From positions 1 through 64,000 of the forward strand of contig NBIV01000275.1 of NCBI GenBank assembly GCA_003194525.1: 64,000 bases of DNA. The letters run 5' to 3'. Both the position numbers and the translations under genes were made by a program. The stretch's first letter is position 1. Each line of letters opens with the position of its first letter. Positions 21,901-30,162 of this stretch are shown one piece after another. The DNA comes from Gracilariopsis chorda (taxonomy: Eukaryota > Rhodophyta > Florideophyceae > Gracilariales > Gracilariaceae). The notes under the pieces were generated by a model. The model worked only from the letters and a program-made list of their open reading frames with translations, was not told the DNA's origin and searched no databases.

Positions 21901-23011
21901 AGCCCCTTTGCACAGATCCGAACGCTGCGTGGCTCAAAGTTCAACTTGCAACGTGTTTCAAGAATGTGCCGCTGCCACGCTTTCTCTTGCAACTTCGTGT
22001 CTGTTCTCCAGATCTAGTGGAATTAGCGGAAGAATAAGAGATTGTTGAGAAAACTATGGCGTGAAGATGTACGTAGTGGGTTAATCGGCAAAGACACCTG
22101 TCATCCACATCGTTAGCTTTGAACCCAACTGGCAAGCATTCACAAATCAGCGCAGCAAGCGTAGGTAAGCTCAAGACGGTTCAGAATTTATATCTTCTCC
22201 CCCCGTTTGCCGCTGTTCTTGTGTACCCGTTGCGGTGCGTATCGAAACAGAAAAGCGATAGTTGCACACGTGACACATCTCCGAAAGTCGTGATATGAAC
22301 TGAGATGATACCAGGACGTCTGGAAAGTGCTCGGCTCCCGAATCCCCGGACCAAAAGCGCAGGTGTCTGATACAACACAGTGATGCTTTAAACTCAAAAT
22401 CGGATGGCACTCGACAGGTCTGAAATCGTTCCGCGTCTCTACAATACAATCGAGGAATACAATCGCCGGGAGAGACCATTTCCTCACAGCGAGGCCGTGG
22501 GCACGAAGAAACTGAACACGATTTGCATGAGAAAGAATGCTGGTTCATCTTCCTGCTCGCTGTTGAGGTTACGTCATGCTGATGCTCACAGCCGTCGGAC
22601 AGAGCTGCAGTGCCCAGCTGCTCTCTTCGAAAGCAATCCGCCGCTAGCCTCGTGCGAAGTGGGTGGTCGAAAACTCAGTTAAGTATCGCTCAATGGGATC
22701 GCAATTGCACGGTGTGAGAGCCGGTTATTTCTCAATAGCGAATCCAGGTTTGGATTTTTCCGCTCAGGTTGCCAACGGTACTCCAGCACGTTGCATCTCA
22801 CGGTAGGAGACATGGCAGTGGAAGGGTGGAGTTGGCAATAGGACCGAGGGTACCTTCGTAGAACCAAGCTTTCGCCTTCCGCCTGGATACCCCGTCACCA
22901 TAGCCACCAAGTCCGACGGCGATTCCTGGCTTCACTCCCCTCGGAGACGATAACCGCTTTCTAGAGACCGCCTCTTCTTAGCCTCGTCACTGCACCCAAA
23001 AGACGCTGTTC
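18940..23011. other. 4-kb segment without a recognisable gene (left arm)
   Basis: Only short ORFs on both strands, none with a family I recognise. A perfect 14-bp palindrome TTGAGAGCTCTCAA lies at 20506-20519 and related TTTGAGAG/CTCAAA words recur to 21100. The minus-strand frame at 19964-20149 is listed separately. The last 150 bp before 23012 may hold the promoter of the ORF that follows, but I see no clear TATA box. Confidence 0.5.
19964..20149 (-). CDS. Small ORF with a BED-like CxxC motif (uncertain)
   Basis: A 61-codon minus-strand frame containing GLRCLVCGQGPTYTRAGAAS followed by NLKAGHSSYLLLD. The CxxC followed by N.K.GH resembles the first half of BED-type zinc fingers of hAT-like transposases, but the second His is not where expected. 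Neighbouring minus-strand frames at 19105-19434 and 19556-19810 could belong to the same decayed gene. It is copied in the right arm at 62754-62939. It may be chance; function unknown. Confidence 0.25.
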   Translation of the reverse strand: MRENAAIRLGKLKTSNWEGVKQRNDKGLRCLVCGQGPTYTRAGAASNLKAGHSSYLLLDTR

Positions 23012-23512
23012 ATGTTCACAAAGCCGAGCGACAGAATGGAGCTGGCCGCGCTAAGCGATGTATTCTACATTGTGGTTCTTGCGTACATTGCGGCGTTCAT
23101 GCCGTGGACGGCGTTCAGTGCGAAGGATTTCATCAGCGACAAATGGAAATCAACACGGCACACACGTCAGGCCGGGTATATTAATCTGCTTTTCGCCATT
23201 GTCCCGGCGTGTTACATTGTGTTGTACTGCCGTGTTCAGTTTTTTGCTCTTGACTGGAAAGAAGGATGTGCTGCTGTTGCAGCGCTAGCTTTCGCGCTGC
23301 TCCACGGGTTTCGGTTGGGGTGGGGACTGTGGCAATTGTACTTGTTCCGGTCATCGTGCGCTGATAGCATTGAGGCACTGGAAGCGATGGGAGTAACGTA
23401 CCGCTATTGTGACGAGAATCGGCGTGATGTAGTAGACAAACACTGCAAGAGCGCTTGGGAGAAGGCCGACGAGATGCTGGTAAACAATAGGGTTGTGGAC
23501 AACCAATTCTGA
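23012..23512 (+). CDS. Membrane protein-like ORF, 166 codons (left arm)
   Basis: ATG at 23012, MFTKPSDRMELAALSD. Three hydrophobic segments are likely membrane helices: residues about 14-34 (VFYIVVLAYIAAFM), 56-73 (YINLLFAIVPACYIVLYC) and 84-102 (GCAAVAALAFALLHGFRLGW). A Cys-containing soluble tail follows (TYRYCDENRRDVVDKHC). I recognise no family. The next ORF lies downstream in the -1 frame, which is open from 23491 and overlaps the end of this ORF by 22 bp. A frameshift or small intron could therefore join the two into one protein. Identical in the right arm (59391-59891). Confidence 0.65.
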   Translation: MFTKPSDRMELAALSDVFYIVVLAYIAAFMPWTAFSAKDFISDKWKSTRHTRQAGYINLLFAIVPACYIVLYCRVQFFALDWKEGCAAVAALAFALLHGFRLGWGLWQLYLFRSSCADSIEALEAMGVTYRYCDENRRDVVDKHCKSAWEKADEMLVNNRVVDNQF

Positions 23513-23580
23513 ACGGGGAAACAGTATGTCACATACAATACGGGAATAGCATACGTGTGCAAGCCGAGGTACCGTACTAC

Positions 23581-24837
23581 ATGGCGTGGCGAAGCGCAGT
23601 TGAACTGGTTCCGAGGTATTTGGTATTCTTGTTGAAAACGATGTTCTGTTTGGGGGCTATTGTTTTGGAGGGTATTCGGTTCAGGATGGGGCTGGGAACT
23701 AGTGGGAAGGTTCGCCAAGTTCCGAATCAGCCGGTTGAGGTGAGGATGAACTGGGCGATTGTGTTTGCAGCTCAGGGGCTTGGGGAGTGGTTGTCGGGTT
23801 TCAAGGTTCGTGTGAAAGGTAGAAGAGGTAGGAAGGGTGGTAAGGGGAGAAAGGGAGTAAGAGAGTGGGAGAAACGGAGAATGGACTTTGCGTCCGAGGT
23901 GCTTGCAACATGTATCATGCAGTTGTGGCCGGAAGTGGAAGGTGGAATAGATGGGAAGAAAGACATGGAGCCGATGTTGTGGAGTGGGTGGGAGGAGGGG
24001 TCGGAGATGCATCGTGGAAGAATGGTGAAGGAAGAACTACTGAAGTACGCGATGAGGAGTGGAGAGGGTCTTCCGTTTGGTGTGGCACACGAGGAGGTGT
24101 TGAAGGCGAAGGGAAACACGGGCGGTGAGGTTGGATACAATGATTACGGGCGGCAAGTAGTGAACAAGGTCGGGAGCTTGGACGTGAGAAAGGAGTTTTG
24201 GCCAGAGATTGGTAAGCTGGATGTGGAGATGCTCGAATGGCTAACGATTTTGCTGTACATGGGACGCAGGTCGGTGAAACTGCGCGAGGGAAGGGGAACT
24301 AGTAGTGAAGATGATAGTAAGGAAGATGAGAGGAGTGTGAGTGGTGGAAACGCAGAAGGCTTATCGGATAGCGAAGACGAGAGTGTAGAAGTTTCGGTGG
24401 ACCAGGCGAGCAGAAACCTTGGTGAGCAGCTATCGCGACCATTGGGAAGGGAAGCAAAAAGGGAATCAGATGAGGATGAATCGGGGGTGGAGCGGGGAGT
24501 AGTTTTGCCATCGTTCCCGTTTTCGACGAGATGGAAGAGGGCGAGGTCTAGGAACCGTCACGTTCTAAAGGTTGGAGAGATGGTTGATGCGTGGCTATCG
24601 ATGATTGCTGGAGATGGATTGAGGTTTGTGTTGGAGTTGAATGAGAAATGGTCAACCGCTTGTAGAGGAGTGAGATACGAAAACAGAGAGAAGAGAGAAG
24701 AAGAAGGAGACTCCAACGAGTGTATTGACATCAGAAATGTGGGTGGGGATAGAGACCAAAAGGATGAAGGGGGTTTGCGGAATGTGCACAAGGAAGTGGA
24801 AAAGCTGAGACTGGAATTCCAATTTGGGGATGAATAG
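23581..24837 (+). CDS. Hypothetical ORF 2 of the duplicated locus (left arm)
   Basis: First ATG in the frame at 23581 (MAWRSAVELVPRY); the frame itself is open from 23491. An N-terminal hydrophobic segment (YLVFLLKTMFCLGAIVLEGI) may be a fourth membrane helix continuing ORF 1. Then come a basic Gly/Arg/Lys stretch, an acidic Ser-rich stretch (TSSEDDSKEDERSVSG) and a helical, charged C-terminus. It ends at TAG 24835-24837. The same frame is open after the TAG and runs into ORF 3, so a single nonsense codon splits a protein of about 950 residues. The plus strand is strongly G+A-rich. I recognise no family. Identical in the right arm. Confidence 0.6.
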   Translation: MAWRSAVELVPRYLVFLLKTMFCLGAIVLEGIRFRMGLGTSGKVRQVPNQPVEVRMNWAIVFAAQGLGEWLSGFKVRVKGRRGRKGGKGRKGVREWEKRRMDFASEVLATCIMQLWPEVEGGIDGKKDMEPMLWSGWEEGSEMHRGRMVKEELLKYAMRSGEGLPFGVAHEEVLKAKGNTGGEVGYNDYGRQVVNKVGSLDVRKEFWPEIGKLDVEMLEWLTILLYMGRRSVKLREGRGTSSEDDSKEDERSVSGGNAEGLSDSEDESVEVSVDQASRNLGEQLSRPLGREAKRESDEDESGVERGVVLPSFPFSTRWKRARSRNRHVLKVGEMVDAWLSMIAGDGLRFVLELNEKWSTACRGVRYENREKREEEGDSNECIDIRNVGGDRDQKDEGGLRNVHKEVEKLRLEFQFGDE

Positions 24838-24867
24838 TGCCGGTGCGAGTGGGGCGTAAACTTCGGA

Positions 24868-26442
24868 ATGACATTCATGGGCTACAAAATGGAATCCGTA
24901 AGATCACGGCTTGCTGCGTGGGCACATCAGAAGCATGAGAAGCGCGACGAGGGGAAGTGTAGCTCAGCTTTTCGAAGAGGGCTAGGAGAACTGGAAGGCG
25001 GTGTGCACAGTATGACCAGACGATGTGTTTTGAGCAAAGAACTATCATTGGCGCTGGGAGCGGGAAGGGTGGAATCAAACATGAAGTCGAGGCAGTTGCA
25101 TGTTCGGCTGTTGTGGGAGCTTCAAGAGCACCTGGAGGAGTGCATACAAGGTGATGAGAAGTGCAAGGGTGAAAGGGTCCCGCAACATGGTCCAGAGAGT
25201 TTTGAGGCCATAGCGCTGTGTGTTCTTTCGTTTCCGTCGCTACCCGTAGATGTGAAAGATGAGGAGGAGGATGAGGCGAGTGCAATGACGAGGACAAGAG
25301 AGTGGCGTGGGATCCCACTGAGATGGCTCTCTGAGGATGGGTCCGAAAGCATAGAGGAGAAGCAGGCTTGCATTGGAAAGAGGATGATAGTTTTTGAACC
25401 GGTGTGTAGACCGCAGCGGTGCCAAATCAAAGTTCGTTTCGATGACGATGATTCAGATGGAAGGAGGAATGCACTGGTTTCAATTTGTTTTGGAGAAGAG
25501 AGGGAGTTTGTGTGGGAGTTGTGGCGGGAGGCGTTCACTGGTCGGCTAGAGGGGATGAGGGAATGGCAGAGTGAGCACTATATGGAGACGTCACTGAGTG
25601 TGATACGATCCTATGGGGCTATGGATAGTGAGTTTGAGAGGTATGAAACTGTGACAAAGGAGGAGTTTGAGGTTTGGAAAGGGTGGAGACCATTTCGAGC
25701 AGAGATATGCATGTTCGAAATGCAAGGTAGTGGGCTGCTGAAAGAAAGTGCGAAGATACAGCATGAACCGTCACGACAAGTTGATTTGGGATACGTCACG
25801 ACAGAACTTGGGTTTCGAAAGCACAAGAGAAGAGTTGTGACATACGAGGAGGCTGAGATGCGTGTACTTTTCCATGGGATGAGCCTGATTCGGGAATCGA
25901 TTGTGGAGGAACGAAAGACCGGGGAGAACGATGTAGGAGTTGGGGGTGAAGCTGGGATGGTGTCAACGCCGGATGGTTCGGTGTGGAACGCGGAGAGATT
26001 AAGTAGAGGAGAGGATGGTGAAGGTGACGTGGAGAGGGCGCTGTTGCTATATGAGGCAGCGGTAGGGGAGTTTGGAAACGAGGAGGCGCTGGAGAAGTGT
26101 GTGGACCTGATACTACGCAGCAGTCGGATATCGGATACGCGGGCAGTTGAGGTGGTAGAGATGTTTGTCGGGTACACTCTTCCGAGTGGAATGCTGATTG
26201 AGAGGAGAATGAGTTCGGGTATACTGGAAGCAGTGAGAGGTGTTGTGTTCAAGACTTGCAAGAAGCTGGTGTTCAGATGTGAAGAGAGTATGGAAGAGAG
26301 TGGACTATCGGAGTTACTCTTAGTGGTTGCTTTGTTTGGAACATGGGAAGCGAGGAAGGATGCCCGAAATCTGACGGATGTGATGTTCTGTTATTCTGCG
26401 ACGTTCGAAGCGGCTCTCTGGTGTATTGACATGTCCGAGTGA
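24868..26442 (+). CDS. Hypothetical ORF 3 of the duplicated locus (left arm)
   Basis: 524 codons from the ATG at 24868 (MTFMGYKMESVRSRLAAWAH), in the same frame as ORF 2 and only 30 bp after its TAG. Charged, mostly helical-looking soluble protein, with an acidic patch (VRFDDDDSDGRR) near residue 190 and a C-terminal region rich in Leu/Glu/Val helices (ALLLYEAAVGEFGNEEALEK, LDLILRSS-like). No transmembrane segment or known motif is seen. The right-arm copy (56461-58035) differs by one residue (Ile to Val, base 26128). Most likely the C-terminal part of the ORF 1-2-3 gene. Function unknown. Confidence 0.65.
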   Translation: MTFMGYKMESVRSRLAAWAHQKHEKRDEGKCSSAFRRGLGELEGGVHSMTRRCVLSKELSLALGAGRVESNMKSRQLHVRLLWELQEHLEECIQGDEKCKGERVPQHGPESFEAIALCVLSFPSLPVDVKDEEEDEASAMTRTREWRGIPLRWLSEDGSESIEEKQACIGKRMIVFEPVCRPQRCQIKVRFDDDDSDGRRNALVSICFGEEREFVWELWREAFTGRLEGMREWQSEHYMETSLSVIRSYGAMDSEFERYETVTKEEFEVWKGWRPFRAEICMFEMQGSGLLKESAKIQHEPSRQVDLGYVTTELGFRKHKRRVVTYEEAEMRVLFHGMSLIRESIVEERKTGENDVGVGGEAGMVSTPDGSVWNAERLSRGEDGEGDVERALLLYEAAVGEFGNEEALEKCVDLILRSSRISDTRAVEVVEMFVGYTLPSGMLIERRMSSGILEAVRGVVFKTCKKLVFRCEESMEESGLSELLLVVALFGTWEARKDARNLTDVMFCYSATFEAALWCIDMSE

Positions 26443-26770
26443 GGTAGACGCAGTGCGGAGGAAGCGTCAGCAAGCGCAGGAAAGGGGTAAGGTTCGCGGA
26501 TACCGAGTCGCGCTCGCGTCGATCAGAGAAAGGAGCGGGAACAGAGTCCCTCCCAAGCGGTTGCCTCCTCCCCTCGGTGAGTGAGAACCGGTTGGGCAGT
26601 GGCTTTTGCTCCGATGGCCGTCGAGGTGCCCGGGCTCCCAGTAGTCGGAGGTGTTTGGCGCCGGCCAAGGGATAATCTACACGGCGTAGCCGGCGTTGGA
26701 AGTTGACTGAAAAGGAACAGCTCAGCACGAGCTCTGCAGAAAACTGACCCAGCTCAATGACCCGCATATG

Positions 26771-27832
26771 TGTGGGCGCCATCACGGGACGGTGACGCAG
26801 GGGGCCAAAAAGTTGTAATAATCAAAGCCAAAAGGGTGCTCTTCGTAGCTAAAAGCCCCAAAACAAGTTGAAAACAGTGGGATCAAAAGAACTAAACCCA
26901 CTCGATGAAATAATACAACACTAGGGAGAGCAAGAGGCTCAATCCCCAAATAAAACTTCTTAACTTCTTGTTGAAACGGCGCGCAACCGAAGAATTATGT
27001 CAAGGATCACTAAGGGATGGACCCTCGGCTCCCGGTCAGATACTCCGGATGTGAAGTGGATTTTGCAGCCTACCTACCTCTGCACTAACCAAAAGCAGAC
27101 GTATACAATATTTACAGGTCTTCCCGAGGAGAGCTACTAACAGCGGAATATGCTTTCAATCTATACCCAAGCTGGCCCTTTGCAAGAAAGGTTGCACGGC
27201 ACGTCGCCTGCGGATAGCTTCCCGTCAATTACTTCCGTCCGGAAATCACCAGGTCTTTCGACCGACACCGTTATCCGAGCAAAGCTCCGGTGTGGCTCAC
27301 AGACGACAGAAACACCTTTGGTACACACTACCCGTCTCCGTTCCACGCCTAAGGCGCTTCAACCGGTCTTAGCGAAGGTACTTCCCCACTATTTTGGACA
27401 ACTAGCGGCACAAGCCTCACTAGAAGCCCTTTATCCAGCGTCGAACGCCTCAATGGTTGTTGATGATAGGTTAAGTGGCTGAAGGTTGATAGGGGGTGGG
27501 GCTTAGATGTTGGTCGATTGTTGAGGTGAGTTGAGACCAAATTTTGAAGCTCAGAACCTCTTTTCATAGTGTTTAGAGGCACTACAAACGAGCCAAATAC
27601 GCATTTATACTTGCTAGTTACTCATGTGTGCGTCTAGGTTACTCCACTGGCTTCTAGAGACCACTGGAGCTGCATACTAACCAATAATAAAGCGACAATT
27701 TGCGCCAGCATCACTAAAATACTGTAGTCTTTGCTGGGCCAACAAAGCGTGCAATGTGCTAGACACTACTGGAACACTCTACACGTGTGTTCCAGCAATT
27801 TCTGGCACATTCCGCAACATTCGCGACCGACA
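26771..27832 (-). mobile_element. Insertion F, copia-type LTR plus leader, duplicated site ATATG
   Basis: This 1,062-bp segment has TGTGGGCG and CCGACA at its plus-strand ends and lies between ATATG copies at 26766-26770 and 27833-27837. The right arm has the uninterrupted site (CCCGCATATGCACATTCTGC, reverse complement of about 56119-56138). On the minus strand F begins like a copia LTR: a 9-bp inverted repeat (CTGGAACAC/GTGTTCCAG, 27769-27795), TATAAAT near 27605, and TTTGGTCTCA near 27540 as in the E LTR. A segment resembling the A/B/C2 leaders follows (27120-27190). It has no coding sequence. It may be a non-autonomous or internally deleted element. Confidence 0.8.
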
Positions 27833-27837
27833 ATATG

Positions 27838-27862
27838 CACATTCTGTTGCGGCCAATCTCAG
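27838..27862 (+). repeat. Inverted repeat, left arm inner tip
   Basis: CACATTCTGTTGCGGCC followed by AATCTCAG matches the reverse complement of 56108-56132 with one mismatch (27847). Beyond 27862 the two sides differ because copia C2 starts at 56107 on the right. Confidence 0.85.
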
Positions 27863-28688
27863 CCCCTTATTGCCCCAGTAGACCAATAAAACAAAAATGA
27901 GCAACTCAAACCAGCAACAACGTACCCCTACGCGCCAAGTGTTCAGCCATCTTTGATCTTTCATCGCTTTAACTGAGGGCACACCAGCCCACGGTCTCTG
28001 CCACCGTCGATTCCCAGATCTCCGGCATGGATTGCCAGATCCCTGGCGTGCCGTCACGAAATAATCTTTCCTATTCCATTCCAAGGACTCATTGCCAATC
28101 TGGCATACAGAAACCTACTCTATATTAGTACCTTGCTGTTAAATGGGTTATTTTGTTTTCAGGTCTTGCCTCGAAAGCGATGACAAGAATCAGTACGCAT
28201 GTTGGTAGTTTGAAAACAAACTCACTTTCCAGAACCGCATTCTATTCTAATAAAATGATTGATTAATTTATAGCTTCCAGCTCTGCGTCCGATACAACTT
28301 TCAACACAAATTCCAAAGCGCGGCTTGATACATTAATGGCCAGCGATATCGATACAACAGTAAGCAAGATTTGCAGATCTTTTTATTTAAATGTAGAAGT
28401 ACACACCTGACTGCAAATGCTAGCTTCCATACCTCAGTTAAAGTTGATTCACCGTCATTAATACTCTATAGTAGATTCAGAACAGAAATAAATAGAACCT
28501 GTGTTTTTCTTAACAGCTCGAAAATAAAATCTTATATTTGGAGCGATCTCATTACTAGCGCGATTATGGACATGAAACAGAACCAAAGTGTATGATTTTG
28601 TCCATGTGACACAGGGTTTGCACTATCTGGGGTCTCGAAGCGACAAAAAAAAAATTTATCTCAGGAGTAAGAACAATTTTTCTCGTCA
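27863..28688. other. Noncoding stretch before the ULP1-like remnant
   Basis: AT-rich single-copy sequence with only short ORFs. A plus-strand frame at 28371-28595 may be a decayed N-terminal part of the ULP1-like gene, but I see no motif in it. Confidence 0.4.
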
Positions 28689-29279
28689 ATGATGAAGAAG
28701 TCGTTTGATGTTAATTTATCTGGGCATTCCAGTGAGATTCACACGGTACTCGATCCTTTAAACATACAAAATGAAGATTGGTGTTTACAACTAGGAAAAA
28801 GATATATTGATGTTGATGGAACCAAGATAGAGAAGCCTACTGGGTACTTTGGGGATATTATACGTTTGAAGTGTCCACTGCCTGTCTTGAACCTTTTTTA
28901 GAAAGCATTTAACTACAGCATTCTTCATGAACACATTGAGGCTATGGTTCCCCGGAAGAACGTAGTACTGGATATCAAGAATTACTACCGTCAAGCGGAC
29001 AGTTACAGTTGTGGATGTTACGTAATCTCGTTCTTTACTGAGTTTGCGTCGGGTTGAGGATGAGCTCCGGAGAAAACCTATGCACAGGGATATAGTTCTG
29101 AGCTCTCCTAGCGGTACCGTTGGATGTCGATAAGGAGCCGGCTGGTACATACTTTGATGGCAGGTCAGCACTTTGGCACTGAAAAAGTGACAGAAACAAT
29201 GGTCAGTGAGTACCGAACTCATCACCGAGAGCACATGTTTGAGGCTCGAGCTCGCGGTTTGTCGCAAATGAAAGGAACT
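28689..29279 (+). pseudogene. ULP1-like (C48 family) protease remnant, split by G1
   Basis: The plus-strand frame reads HTVLDPLNIQNEDWCLQLG, then KRYIDVDGTK, a TAG at 28899, and continues in the same frame through KNVVLDIKNYYRQADSYSCG followed by CYVISFFTEFA. The Q(x)5CG arrangement and preceding DI match the catalytic Gln and Cys of ULP1/SENP cysteine proteases. The expected HW is DW here (NEDWCL), so the catalytic His may be lost. Downstream frames (DELRRKPMHRD; EHMFEARARGLSQMKGT) run up to the G1 duplication GAACT. The last one continues in frame across G1 at 40874 (QSQASQRNRN). ULP1-type proteases are carried by some Mutator-like and other DNA transposons, so this is probably transposon-derived. 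Confidence 0.6.
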
Positions 29280-30106
29280 TGTGGTTCAATGCCCCAAAGG
29301 GGAAAAACACCGAAAGACGTTCGGGATCTTCCTCTCACGAGGTGAACCCAGTTGGGTAGAGCCCTCCCAGAGGTGTCACGGCGAAGCCGGTTTGTAAGAC
29401 CAGGGACACCTGTCGCGACTCGCGCAGGGAGGTGAAGGCGAAGAATCGGTATCCGCGTGAGCGGGGTGTGATCCTCAGTAGAGGTATGTTTCCACGTAAG
29501 TGGGGGTGTGTGAGCGGATGCGCACTCGAAGGCCGCGGATAGCGGGAGGTGCTATCCTAAAAACGGGGAAAAGGAAGAGCGAAGAGGAGAAAGAGAGGAC
29601 GAAGTGAGTCACGAGAGCGACGAACAGATACGGAAATGCCGGTGGACAGGACTCCCTATACAGGGCGAAACACCAATATGATTGGAACAATTATACTCCC
29701 AAGGATGGGCTTCTTTAGATGTGCAAGGGGGTCAGATGTCCCGTGGTTTACGGCGTTTCCCTCCAAGGAGGAGTAGAGCACGCGCGCAAGCGGCAACAAC
29801 TATAGCCAATTCCCCAGGTTGGGGTCCCTTGTTGGGGAAGGTTTACTGGTTCGACGGCAGTGCGCCGTCGCACTAAGTACTAGCTTCCCAGAAATGGGTG
29901 TGAAAATAATGAATAAAATCAACTAAAATACTCCACATTTCGTGGCAACATCCACTACTGTGGCCAACCGCCAATTGACCCAAAACCGTGTCCCACGTGT
30001 CCATACCCACCATTGTGGGGCGTAGTTCATATACACACTACACAACCGATAATATCGGGAAAACGAGCAAGTACCAGGAATCCCTCCCTGAGGGCGTTGC
30101 ACTTCA
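29280..30106 (-). repeat. G1 3' LTR
   Basis: 827 bp. The run of seven G on the minus strand just upstream (30110-30117) may be the polypurine tract. It contains the inverted repeat CGACGGC...GCCGTCG near 29853-29871. Confidence 0.93.
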
Positions 30107-30162
30107 TATCCCCCCCGTAAGACGGGAAAACGACCGCGGACGCGGAGGATTCCCAGACGAAA

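Larger units (their letters stand above)
18940..26770 (+). repeat. Large inverted repeat, left arm
   Basis: Reverse complement of 56133-63961. Paired coordinates sum to 82903 inward of a CA-dinucleotide difference near 19434-19440 and to 82901 outward of it. I found substitutions at 19077, 19122, 19260, 21441, 22221, 26128 and 26736. The arm continues past insertion F for another 25 bp (27838-27862). It contains the three-ORF locus at 23012-26442 and about 4 kb of noncoding DNA. Confidence 0.97.

Noticed and set aside
24875..25538. Long ORFs antisense to ORF 2 and ORF 3 (for example 140-200 codons, Ser/Pro/His-rich), mirrored in the right arm
   Set aside because: They are shadows caused by the strong G+A bias of the coding strand, with low-complexity translations and no domains.
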